A DNA stretch of 14,316 nt from DAOTVS01 sp034436375 (GTDB taxonomy: Bacteria; Chloroflexota; Anaerolineae; SpSt-313): the NCBI GenBank assembly GCA_034436375.1, contig DAOTVS010000054.1:1-14316 (forward strand), in the 5' to 3' direction. The translations under genes were made by a program, and so were the position numbers. The first letter of the stretch is position 1; the number at the start of each line of letters is the position of its first letter. The notes below the pieces were generated by a model, which saw only the letters and a program-made list of their open reading frames with translations, ran no database searches and was not told the DNA's origin. Shown piece after piece: positions 1 through 7,107 of this stretch.

Positions 1-1053
1 GCAGCGCTGCCCGACGGGCGGCGTGTGAACCTGTTCAAGGTGCTGCTGACGAACGCGTGCGAGCGCGATTGCGGCTATTGCGCCAACCGCAGCAGCCGGA
101 ACGGGCCGCGGACCAGTTTTGAGCCGGGGGAGCTGGCGGCGACCTTTGCGGAGCTGGTGCGGCGCAATCTGGCCAGCGGGCTGTTCCTGAGCTCGGCGGT
201 GTATGGCTCCAGCGCGCAGGCGATGGAGCGCATGATTGCGGCCGTGGAGATTGTGCGCTTCAAGTACGGCTTTCGCGGCTATGTGCACCTGAAGATCCTG
301 CCCGGCGCTGAGGAGGCAGAAGTGGAGCGCGCTACCCGGCTGGCGCAGCGCGTTTCGGTGAACCTGGAGGCGCCCAACCCCGCCCGTCTGGCCATTCTGA
401 GCGGCAGCAAGCGTTTCAGGGAGGATCTGCTGCAGCGCATGCGCTGGGCTGACGCTTATATGCATGAGCCTGGGGCGATCAGCACGGGGCAGACGACGCA
501 GTTTGTGGTCGGGGCCGCGGGCGAGACCGACCGGGAGATCCTGCTGACGACAAGCCGCCTCTATCGCGAGCTGCGCCTGGCGCGCGCTTACTTTAGCGCC
601 TTTCAACCTGTGCCCGGCACCCCCCTGGAAGGGCTCCCCCCGACCCCAACGCTGCGTGAGCACCGCCTGTATCAGAGTGATTTCCTGCTGCGCCAGTATG
701 GGTTCGTTTTCGATGAGCTGATCTTTGATGGCGAGGGCAACCTGCCCCTCACGCGAGACCCCAAGCTGCTGTGGGCCCAGAGGCACCCCGAGCGGTTTCC
801 GCTGGAGATCAACCGGGCCGAGCGCGAAGACCTGCTGCGCGTACCGGGGATCGGGCCACGCTCAGCCGGGCGTATCCTGGCTGCGCGGCGCGAGCGCGCC
901 CTGCGAGACCTCGAGACGCTGGGCCGGCTGGGCGTGACGGTGGGTCGGGCAGCCCCCTTTGTGTTGCTGGCGGGGCGGCGGCCGCCGGTTCAGCTCTCGC
1001 TCTGGGGCGAGGAGGTAGCCCCATTGGGCGAGAGCATTTTGAAACCGGCATGA
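1..1053 (+). CDS. Radical SAM DNA modification/repair-like protein with helix-hairpin-helix domain, 5' end outside window
   Basis: The protein is a radical SAM enzyme of the kind annotated as putative DNA modification/repair protein (rSAM_link_UDG type); its substrate is unknown. The cluster motif CERDCGYC (CxxxCxxC, first Cys codon at base 58) would bind the [4Fe-4S] cluster that cleaves S-adenosylmethionine. Near the C-terminus a helix-hairpin-helix stretch (LLRVPGIGPRSAGRILAARR, about bases 829-888) suggests non-specific DNA binding. The peptide QLSLW close to the C-terminus resembles a sliding-clamp-binding motif. A GTG at base 25 could start the frame, but the frame is open to base 1 and the preceding residues (LPDGRR) read like normal family sequence just before the cysteine motif, so the gene most likely begins upstream. 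It ends with TGA three bases before the dinB stop on the other strand. The family is clear; the cellular reaction is not. Confidence 0.85.
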   Translation, partial: AALPDGRRVNLFKVLLTNACERDCGYCANRSSRNGPRTSFEPGELAATFAELVRRNLASGLFLSSAVYGSSAQAMERMIAAVEIVRFKYGFRGYVHLKILPGAEEAEVERATRLAQRVSVNLEAPNPARLAILSGSKRFREDLLQRMRWADAYMHEPGAISTGQTTQFVVGAAGETDREILLTTSRLYRELRLARAYFSAFQPVPGTPLEGLPPTPTLREHRLYQSDFLLRQYGFVFDELIFDGEGNLPLTRDPKLLWAQRHPERFPLEINRAEREDLLRVPGIGPRSAGRILAARRERALRDLETLGRLGVTVGRAAPFVLLAGRRPPVQLSLWGEEVAPLGESILKPA

Positions 1054-1056
1054 ATG

Positions 1057-2259
1057 TTACCCGTCGCCTTGCTTTTCTGTGGGCTCCTGTGGCGGGGGGA
1101 TGAAAATGGCCCGGCGCAGCGCTTGCTCGCCGTAACGACTGTGAATCTGGTCAATGACCTGGCTCAGGCGCGCCCAGCGTCCCTCATCATCGCCGAACAG
1201 GCTCATCTGATAAGCTGGCGTCTCAGCCAGGCCGGCGGCGCTGACGCCGAGCAGGCGCACCGGCGTGCCGGGCTTGCAGGCTTTGCGGAAGAGCTCACGG
1301 GCCTGCTGGAAGATGGCCGGCGCCAAGTCGGTGGGGCGCTCCAGTGTGGTCTGCCGGGTGATGGTGGTGAAATCAGCAAAGCGCAGCTTGATGCCGATGA
1401 TGCGCCCCTGCACGCCGTGCGCTCGCAGGCGTGCGGCCAGCTCGTCACTGGCACTGAGGAGCGATTTCTCCAGTTCTTCGGCGTCGCGTACATCGCGGGC
1501 AAAGGTGTGCTCGGTGCTGACGGAGCGCCGCCGATATTCGGGCACCACGGGGCTGTTGTCGATGCCGTGGGCATGCTCATACAGTGCTTCACCCTGGCTG
1601 CCAAAGGCGTAGACCAGGCTCTGTTTGGGCATCGCCGCCAGGTCGCCTATGGTGCGGATGCCGAGGCTATGCAGACGGCGCGCCGCTACCTCACCTACCC
1701 CCCACAGCTTTTCTACCGGCAGGGGCGCCAAAAAGGCGGCCTCTTGACCGGGCGGCACAATCACCAGGGCGCGCGGCTTGCGTAGATCGGAGGCAACCTT
1801 GGCCACCAGTTTGTTCGCTGCCACCCCCACGGAGGAAGGCAGGCCGCATTCGGCCTGCACGCGCTGCTGGATGGTGCGTGCGATCTCTTCCGCCGGGCCC
1901 CACAGGCGCTCACAGCCCGTGACGTCGAGAAAGGCCTCGTCGATCGAGACTTGCTCCATCAGCGGCGTATAGCCCTCCAGAATGGCCATGACCCGGCTGG
2001 AGTAACGCTCGTATTGGGCGTGATGGCCGTGGCGCACGATGGCCTGTGGGCACAGGCGCAGGGCCTGGGCCATCGGCATGGCGGAGCGGACGCCAAAGGC
2101 CCGGGCCGCATATGAGGCCGAAGAAACGACGCCGCGCCGGCTGGGATCGCCGCCGACGATGATGGGCAGGCCGGCCAGGCTCGGGTCGAGGAGTTCCTCG
2201 ACCGAGGCGAAAAAGGCATCCAGGTCAATGTGGATGATGCTACGGGTGCTCCCGCTCAT
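1057..2259 (-). CDS. dinB: DNA polymerase IV (Y-family translesion polymerase)
   Basis: This is a 400-residue error-prone polymerase that copies past damaged bases. The N-terminal IIHIDLDAFFASVEE carries metal-binding D12 and, by alignment with E. coli DinB, steric-gate F17. The second catalytic motif SIDEAFLD supplies D107 and E108. A helix-hairpin-helix thumb (about residues 180-215) and a little-finger domain follow. The C-terminal peptide QMSLF (351-355) is a canonical beta-clamp binding motif, which targets Y-family polymerases to the replication fork. The ATG at 2259 begins the conserved sequence after only a few residues and follows a G-rich stretch (AGGCAGGGGGG). The gene is divergent from dgt and converges on the radical SAM gene. 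A palindrome just upstream could be an SOS operator. Length and motifs are normal for the family. Confidence 0.97.
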   Translation of the reverse strand: MSGSTRSIIHIDLDAFFASVEELLDPSLAGLPIIVGGDPSRRGVVSSASYAARAFGVRSAMPMAQALRLCPQAIVRHGHHAQYERYSSRVMAILEGYTPLMEQVSIDEAFLDVTGCERLWGPAEEIARTIQQRVQAECGLPSSVGVAANKLVAKVASDLRKPRALVIVPPGQEAAFLAPLPVEKLWGVGEVAARRLHSLGIRTIGDLAAMPKQSLVYAFGSQGEALYEHAHGIDNSPVVPEYRRRSVSTEHTFARDVRDAEELEKSLLSASDELAARLRAHGVQGRIIGIKLRFADFTTITRQTTLERPTDLAPAIFQQARELFRKACKPGTPVRLLGVSAAGLAETPAYQMSLFGDDEGRWARLSQVIDQIHSRYGEQALRRAIFIPPPQEPTEKQGDG

Positions 2260-2272
2260 GCCCCCCTGCCTT

Positions 2273-2285
2273 TACAGTATCTGTA
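2273..2285. promoter_or_regulatory. Palindrome TACAG-TAT-CTGTA upstream of dinB, candidate operator
   Basis: A perfect 5-bp inverted repeat with a 3-base spacer lies 14 bases upstream of the dinB ATG. It overlaps a possible minus-strand -10 element (TATACA, 2282-2287) and is flanked by a second half-site pair, TGTA-N7-TACA (2282-2296). The position suits a repressor site. dinB is SOS-controlled in many bacteria, so a LexA-type regulator is a reasonable guess, but the motif matches neither the E. coli nor the Bacillus SOS box that I know. The associated -35 (AAAGGC) is weak. Confidence 0.35.
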
Positions 2286-2426
2286 TAGAGTCTACACTGT
2301 CCTGGCCTTTCCCTCAAGTTTGGTGCTGCCGGGTTTCACGCTGCGCAGATGCCCAGCACGAACCCTTCTTAGGGAGCAGGTATGGAGCATCACTGCGCCC
2401 GGGCCCAAGCCGGGCAACGCGGCTGC

Positions 2427-2454
2427 TTGACAGCGCCCGGCAACAGCATATCCT
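2427..2454 (+). promoter_or_regulatory. Putative sigma70-type promoter for dgt
   Basis: A perfect -35 hexamer TTGACA (2427-2432) is followed after 16 bases by TATCCT (2449-2454), which matches four of six -10 positions. Transcription would start near 2461, about 50 bases before the dgt ATG. The rest of the dinB-dgt gap (about 2300-2420) holds only a weak 6-bp stem (2397-2415) and no gene that I can see. Confidence 0.55.
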
Positions 2455-2511
2455 CTACTTTACATTCTGAGTATTGCCTTTGGCCGGCCATTCGACAGGA
2501 GCAACTGTGCC

Positions 2512-3663
2512 ATGTTTGCCACTCGCCAACGGTTGGAGGATAACGAGTACGCCATCCTGGCGCCTTATGCCGTCAAGAGCCGGGAGACGCGCGGGCGAAC
2601 TTACCCGGAGGAGGAGCATGCCTACCGGACGGCATTCCAGCGCGATCGGGACCGAATCGTGCACACGACGGCTTTCCGGCGGCTGGAGTACAAGACTCAG
2701 GTCTTTATCAACTATGAGGGCGATCATTACCGCACGCGCCTGACGCACACCATCGAAACCGCACAGATCGCGCGCACCATAGCGCGGGCACTGATGCTCA
2801 ACGAGGACCTGACGGAGAGCATCGCCCTGGCACACGATCTGGGCCATACACCCTTTGGCCACTCAGGCGAGGCGGCCCTGCACGAGATGATGCGCGAGCA
2901 CGGTGGGTTCAACCACAACGCCCAGAGCTTGCGGCGGGTCGAGTATCTGGAGGAGCGCTATCCCGGTTTCCCGGGCCTCAACCTGACGTGGGAAGTGCGC
3001 GAGGGGATTATCAAGCACACCACCGAGTACGATATGGCCGATGCGTGCGGCTATGAGCCCGAATGCCGCGCCTCGCTCGAAGGCCAGGCGGTAAACGCTG
3101 CCGACGAGATCGCCTACAATGCCCATGACCTCGACGATGGGCTGCGCTCGGGGCTCATCCAGCCGGAAGAACTGGCTGGCATCCGGGTGTGGGAGGAGGT
3201 CTGCGCACGGATTGGGACGACGCCGGGACAGTTGACGGAGATGGACCGCCGGCGGGCCATCCGCGAGTTGATCAACAGCGCCGTGAGCGACCTGGTGGCA
3301 TCGTGCGATGCGGCCCTGGTTGCTCAAGGGATCGATTCGGTGGCGGCAGTTCGCCTTTATCCAAAGAACCTGATGGCCTTTTCGCCGGAGATGACCGCCA
3401 AGAACAAGGAACTTCGCGGCTTTCTCTATAGCCATCTGTACCGGCATTACCGCGTCATGCGCATGCAGGTCAAGGCGCATCGCCTGGTGGTCAGCCTGTT
3501 CCAGGAGTATCTGCAGAGGCCGGATCAGCTGCCGCAAGCCGTACAGCGGCGCTACCACGAGGGTGACCCGTACCGGGTGGTGTGTGACTATGTGGCCGGA
3601 ATGACCGATCGTTATGCCCTGGAGGAGTACCGCAAACTGTTTGATCCCGAGGAGCGAACGTAA
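2512..3663 (+). CDS. dgt: dGTPase (deoxyguanosine triphosphate triphosphohydrolase, HD superfamily)
   Basis: The enzyme hydrolyses dGTP (and in related enzymes other dNTPs) to the nucleoside and inorganic triphosphate, adjusting the cytoplasmic dNTP pool. At 383 residues it is a normal length for the short bacterial dGTPase class. The HD-domain metal ligands are visible in order: H79 (RTRLTHTIE), H108-D109 (LAHDLGHTPFGH) and D198 (NAADEIAYNAHD). The family signatures TAFRRLEYKTQVF near residue 53 and GGFNHNAQSLR near 131 are also present. The ATG at 2512 follows AGGAG (2497-2501) with a 10-base gap. The gene has its own promoter, is divergent from dinB, and ends in a hairpin repeat. The neighbouring dinB and clamp-linked genes fit a DNA-replication-quality role, but that link rests on context only. 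Confidence 0.96.
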   Translation: MFATRQRLEDNEYAILAPYAVKSRETRGRTYPEEEHAYRTAFQRDRDRIVHTTAFRRLEYKTQVFINYEGDHYRTRLTHTIETAQIARTIARALMLNEDLTESIALAHDLGHTPFGHSGEAALHEMMREHGGFNHNAQSLRRVEYLEERYPGFPGLNLTWEVREGIIKHTTEYDMADACGYEPECRASLEGQAVNAADEIAYNAHDLDDGLRSGLIQPEELAGIRVWEEVCARIGTTPGQLTEMDRRRAIRELINSAVSDLVASCDAALVAQGIDSVAAVRLYPKNLMAFSPEMTAKNKELRGFLYSHLYRHYRVMRMQVKAHRLVVSLFQEYLQRPDQLPQAVQRRYHEGDPYRVVCDYVAGMTDRYALEEYRKLFDPEERT

Positions 3664-3738
3664 AGCGCGAAGGTAGCGCGAAGGACGCGAAGCACGAGCC
3701 CCTTCGCGTCCTTCGCTGCCTTCGTGACCTTCGTGCTT
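3663..3738. repeat. Long imperfect inverted repeat of GCGAAGG units; likely bidirectional terminator
   Basis: The inner stem is perfect over 14 bp (3678-3691 with 3703-3716, loop of 11). An outer stem (3663-3674 with 3727-3738) pairs over 12 positions with one G-T mismatch, which could be a G-U wobble in RNA. The arms are built of the short unit GCGAAGG and its complement. The outer stem starts in the last base of the dgt stop codon and ends inside the TAA of the facing membrane-protein gene (3737-3739), so both converging transcripts would fold here. Similar tandem GAAGG-rich palindromes occur as dispersed intergenic repeats in many environmental genomes (general knowledge). There is no U-tract, so the terminator role is inferred. 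Confidence 0.7.
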
Positions 3739-4900
3739 AGGCTTCGCTGCTGATAGGGGTGGGCGAAAGCTCGACTGAGAAAGCGGTAAAGTAGCTCTGA
3801 GACGGGACGTCGCCGCCGCCATAGGCCATATCGAGGACGCGGCCTTCCAGCTTGAGCGATGAGGTCTTGACCGAGAAAATCTGTCCGGGTTGGGCGAGCA
3901 CGATTTCGCCGCGTGAGGCCAGCTTGGTGCGCAGAGCTGCATCGTTATAGGCGTGCTCGCTGGCCAGGACGATGGCGACCGTGCGGATATCGGTCTTGTC
4001 GAAGAGCCAGACCTCAAAGGCAGTCACGCGTTGAGTCTCGCCGCCGCCGATGACTTCGGCCATGCCGAGGCCACACTCGCCCAGGAAATCGCCGTTGGGC
4101 GATTCGATGCCGAAGGACATGTCAAAGTCAATATCACCCAGGTTGTAGGTGGCCACAAAGGGCCCCAGGGCTGCCGTCTGCGGGGCGGGTGTGGTCACGG
4201 GCGCCTGTGGTGCAGCAACACGCGGCTGTGGCTGCGGCGCTACGACGGGCTGCCGGGATTCATTGACCATGGCCGGTGGTGCAACAGCCGTCGCCTGTAC
4301 GTTGGCGCTCGCGCCGGCCGTCGCCAGCCGGGGCTCTTCGGCCGGCATCTCGCTGACCGTCCGTGACTGCAGGAAGTAGACCAGCAGAAGAAGGCCAGCC
4401 AGGATCACCAGTACGAGGACGGCCAGCCCCAGCACCCGCAGAAAGCGTGACTGCAGAGGCTCTGTCGCCGCACTGGCGGCAGCACCGGGGGTCGCTGCCG
4501 CTGCAACCGTGGGACTGACCTCTGGCAGTTGGGTCCCCACAACACCAGCCAGGGCGATCAAGCGCTTGGCGCCGTCGGCGTCACCAGCGGCGGTGCGCTC
4601 CTCGGCCAACTTGCTCAATTCCTGCGTGATCTGCGCCATCGAGCTCTTGCTCGAGGTGAGGGCCTGTACCCGCTCCTGAGCGGCCGCGGCGTCACCCGTC
4701 ACGGAGAACGAGTCGGCCGTCATCGCCAGGTAGTGTTGCTGCCAGACTGCGTCGAGATCAGCCGGGCGAGCGTTGCCGCTCCACTGCACCGGCCACACGC
4801 CCCATCCCAATACGACGAGGCCCAAGATCAGGCCTACTATGAACGCAACCCCGACGGTAAGCAGGATGTGGCGTTGCGCTATTTCACTGATTCTACTCAT
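3737..4900 (-). CDS. Two-pass membrane protein with Pro/Ala-rich linker and conserved-looking C-terminal domain, function unknown
   Basis: I do not recognise a named family. The 387-residue protein has a hydrophobic segment at about residues 12-36, a 115-residue helical, Ala/Thr-rich region (37-155), a second hydrophobic segment at about 157-177, a Pro/Ala/Gln-rich low-complexity linker (180-245), and a folded-looking C-terminal domain (246-380). That domain has alternating beta-type segments, with FDMSFGIESPNGDFLGECGLG, then AFEVWLFDKTD and ASEHAYNDAALR. If the N-terminus is cytoplasmic, residues 37-155 are outside and the C-terminal domain is inside. The ATG at 4900 follows GAGGGGTG. The gene lies 42 bases after the aminopeptidase gene on the same strand and ends in the shared hairpin repeat. 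It may be an envelope or signalling adaptor; there is no direct evidence for a function. Confidence 0.85.
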   Translation of the reverse strand: MSRISEIAQRHILLTVGVAFIVGLILGLVVLGWGVWPVQWSGNARPADLDAVWQQHYLAMTADSFSVTGDAAAAQERVQALTSSKSSMAQITQELSKLAEERTAAGDADGAKRLIALAGVVGTQLPEVSPTVAAAATPGAAASAATEPLQSRFLRVLGLAVLVLVILAGLLLLVYFLQSRTVSEMPAEEPRLATAGASANVQATAVAPPAMVNESRQPVVAPQPQPRVAAPQAPVTTPAPQTAALGPFVATYNLGDIDFDMSFGIESPNGDFLGECGLGMAEVIGGGETQRVTAFEVWLFDKTDIRTVAIVLASEHAYNDAALRTKLASRGEIVLAQPGQIFSVKTSSLKLEGRVLDMAYGGGDVPSQSYFTAFSVELSPTPISSEA

Positions 4901-4942
4901 CTAAGCACCCCTCTCTCCGCCGCTAAGCTTTTGGCGGCCAAC

Positions 4943-6034
4943 CTACCTACGCAGCACCGGACCCTTGGTGGCTCGTGTCAAAACATCCACGCCCTCTTCG
5001 GTTACCACGGCGAGATCCTCGATACGCACGCCGCCCCAACCCTGAAGGTAGATGCCCGGCTCGATGCTAAAGACCATCCCGGGCTCCAGGCGTTCCTGCG
5101 AGCGGGGGCCGACCGATGGTCGCTCATGAATTTCCAGCCCCACGCCGTGACCCAGGCCATGGCCAAAGTTGCTGCCATAGCCTGCGTCTGCAATTACTTG
5201 TCGCGCAATGGCGTCCGCTTCCTTCCCTGTCATACCAGGGCGGATGCTCGCTTCAGCGGTTTCTTGGGCTGCCAGCACAATGCCATAGATACGGCGTAGC
5301 TCATCACCTGGCTCGCCAAGGCAGATGGTGCGAGTCAGATCCGAGCAGTAGCCTGCCACGCGCGCTCCCAGGTCGAGCACAATCGGCTCTCCCGGTACGA
5401 TAGGCCGGTCCGAAGGGATGGCGTGAGCCATGGCGCCGTTGGGCCCGGCAGCAGCAATGACGGAAAAGGAGACCTCGTCGGCGCCATGGGTGCGCATGAA
5501 GGCTTCCAGCTCCCAGGCCAGTTGTTTCTCCGTCATGCCGGGCCGCAGGAACTCGGGCAGCGCCCCGATGGCGGCGTCGGAGATGGCCACGGCTCGCCGT
5601 ATCAGGTCGATCTCTTCCGGGGTCTTGATGACGCGCAGATCCTCGACCCAATCTCGAAACGGCACGAGCTCCAGGCCCTCGGTTGCGGCCAGCTCCTGAT
5701 GCAGCGCACAGGTGACATGGGCGCTCTCAAAGGCCACGCGGTGGACCCCGATCTCATGCACAAGCTCGGCAAAGGCGGCCGGAAAGGATTTCTCCAGTTT
5801 GTAGAGGGTGTAATCCGGAGCCTGGCGCTCAGCCTGCTCGTAATAGCGGAAATCGGTGATGACCAGGGCGCGGTCGCCGGTAATCAGGAGTGTGCCATCC
5901 CCGGGTGCGGATGGGGAAAAGCCGCTCATGTACTGGATGTTCGGAGCGCTGGTGATCATGAAGGCATCCACCTGATCGGCGGCCAATCGCTCACGTATTT
6001 TGGCGATGCGCTCATGGATGAGGGCGCTGGTCAT
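4943..6034 (-). CDS. Xaa-Pro aminopeptidase/dipeptidase (M24 metallopeptidase)
   Basis: This 363-residue M24-family enzyme probably removes N-terminal residues next to proline from cytoplasmic peptides, using a dinuclear metal centre. An N-terminal creatinase-like domain (about 1-130, with IQYMSGFSPS) precedes the pita-bread catalytic domain. The five metal ligands are visible: D221 (VLDLGAR), D232 (YCSDLTRT), H296 (GHGLGHGVG), E325 (SIEPGIY) and E339 (VRIEDL). H204 (AMAHAIPS) is the likely catalytic histidine. The start ATG overlaps the stop of the recombinase gene by four bases (ATGA) and follows a strong AGGAGG, so translation is probably coupled. Whether it is an aminopeptidase P or a PepQ-type dipeptidase cannot be told from the sequence alone, so no symbol is given. 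Confidence 0.93.
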   Translation of the reverse strand: MTSALIHERIAKIRERLAADQVDAFMITSAPNIQYMSGFSPSAPGDGTLLITGDRALVITDFRYYEQAERQAPDYTLYKLEKSFPAAFAELVHEIGVHRVAFESAHVTCALHQELAATEGLELVPFRDWVEDLRVIKTPEEIDLIRRAVAISDAAIGALPEFLRPGMTEKQLAWELEAFMRTHGADEVSFSVIAAAGPNGAMAHAIPSDRPIVPGEPIVLDLGARVAGYCSDLTRTICLGEPGDELRRIYGIVLAAQETAEASIRPGMTGKEADAIARQVIADAGYGSNFGHGLGHGVGLEIHERPSVGPRSQERLEPGMVFSIEPGIYLQGWGGVRIEDLAVVTEEGVDVLTRATKGPVLRR

Positions 6035-7107
6035 GAAGCCTCCTCGTTGTAGTCGGTGTCGTTTGTCTGCATAGGGCTATCGAACCGGCAAGCCGCTGTG
6101 GGCCTGCCCGGCCGGGTCAGGCGCGCAGCGCTCATCCGGCGGCAGTACTCCAGAGTGCGCTGTGCCCGTGGATGGGCTTTCAGGTAGACGGAGCGCACCC
6201 GGCCCCGTGAGACATGGGTATAGATCTGGGTGGTAGAAAGCAACGAATGCCCCAGAAGCTCCTGTACGACGCGCAGGTCGGCGCCGCCATCCAACAGGTG
6301 CGTGGCAAAGGTGTGCCGGAGCACATGCGGCGTGATACGCTTATCGATGCCTGCGCGCAGGGTATAGTCGTGGAGCAGCATGGCCACAAAGCGGCTGGTC
6401 AGGCGGCCTCCACGGCGGTTCACAAAGAGCGCTTCGCCGTTGGCGCGGCGCCCCGTTGCCAGCTGGGGCCGGGCAAGCGAGAGGTAATCGTTCAGTGCCC
6501 GCACTGCGGGTTCGCCCAGCAACGCAATGCGCTCCTTATTGCCCTTGCCCAGAACCCGCAGCTCTCGGCGGTGGTGATCGAAATCCGACACGTTGAGGCG
6601 CACCAGCTCGCCCACACGCAGGCCCCCGGCGTAGAGCACCTCCAGGATCGCCCGGTCGCGCCGGCCCTGGGGCGTCGTCTCGTCGGGCTGCGCCAACAGA
6701 GACAAAACCTCTGGCGCCGAGAGCACATCGGGCAGGCGCCGTCCCGTCTTGGGTGCATGCAGGGCCAGGAAGGGATTGGTGCGCACCCACCCCTCGCTCT
6801 GCAAATAGTTGCCGAACGAGTGCACCTCGGCCACCCGGCGGGCGATGGATCCACGCGCATAATTGCTGGCTGTCAGCCAGGCCAGATAGCTGCGCATATG
6901 GCTGTGGTTGAACTGTTCCCAGCCCCTAACGCCGCGCGCGACGGCAAAGCGCAGAAACTCGGCGACCTCACGCCCATAGTTTGCCAATGTGTAGGGTGAG
7001 GCGCTGCGCACTGCTTTCATATAGTCGAGGAACCCGGCCAGGGCCCGTGCCATCTCGGGCGGGATGGCCGGCCCCTCCTCATGCTCGTCGCTGGGCTGCG
7101 ATGGCAT
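6031..7107 (-). CDS. xerC: Tyrosine recombinase, XerC/XerD type
   Basis: This is a site-specific recombinase of the Xer type that resolves chromosome dimers at dif. The N-terminal SAM-like core-binding domain spans about residues 20-110. The catalytic domain shows the full set: R164 (GGLRVGEL), K188 (VLGKGNKER), H261 and R264 (TPHVLRHTFATH), H287 (LLGHSLLSTTQ) and nucleophile Y297 (IYTHVS). At 358 residues it is longer than the usual ~300, with about 18 extra N-terminal residues and a ~45-residue C-terminal tail after KAHPRA. The ATG at 7107 has an AGGAGG nine bases upstream inside topA, supporting a real 29-base overlap with topA. Position next to topA, as in some Firmicutes, favours a housekeeping Xer over a mobile integrase. 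The XerC versus XerD choice is uncertain. Confidence 0.92.
   Translation of the reverse strand: MPSQPSDEHEEGPAIPPEMARALAGFLDYMKAVRSASPYTLANYGREVAEFLRFAVARGVRGWEQFNHSHMRSYLAWLTASNYARGSIARRVAEVHSFGNYLQSEGWVRTNPFLALHAPKTGRRLPDVLSAPEVLSLLAQPDETTPQGRRDRAILEVLYAGGLRVGELVRLNVSDFDHHRRELRVLGKGNKERIALLGEPAVRALNDYLSLARPQLATGRRANGEALFVNRRGGRLTSRFVAMLLHDYTLRAGIDKRITPHVLRHTFATHLLDGGADLRVVQELLGHSLLSTTQIYTHVSRGRVRSVYLKAHPRAQRTLEYCRRMSAARLTRPGRPTAACRFDSPMQTNDTDYNEEAS

Noticed and set aside
1054..1785. Open plus-strand frame of 243 codons opposite dinB
   Set aside because: It lies antisense to a complete dinB, has no ribosome site or recognisable motifs, and is explained by high GC content.
2397..2415. 6-bp GC stem with 7-base loop in the dinB-dgt gap
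   Set aside because: It is short, with no T-run, and lies upstream of the dgt promoter; it is expected by chance at this GC content.
2863..4017. Minus-strand frame of 384 codons opposite dgt and crossing the hairpin repeat
   Set aside because: It is antisense to the conserved dGTPase and includes a translated repeat (HEGHEG-like), a known sign of spurious genes.
4915..4940. Weak GC stem between the peptidase and membrane protein genes
   Set aside because: The stem is only about 5 bp with no T-tract, in a 42-base same-strand gap, so it is not a convincing terminator.
6031..7107. Tyrosine recombinase as a sign of a mobile element
   Set aside because: There is no attachment-site repeat, tRNA or cargo nearby. 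The gene overlaps topA and the peptidase gene in an operon-like way, which fits a housekeeping Xer.
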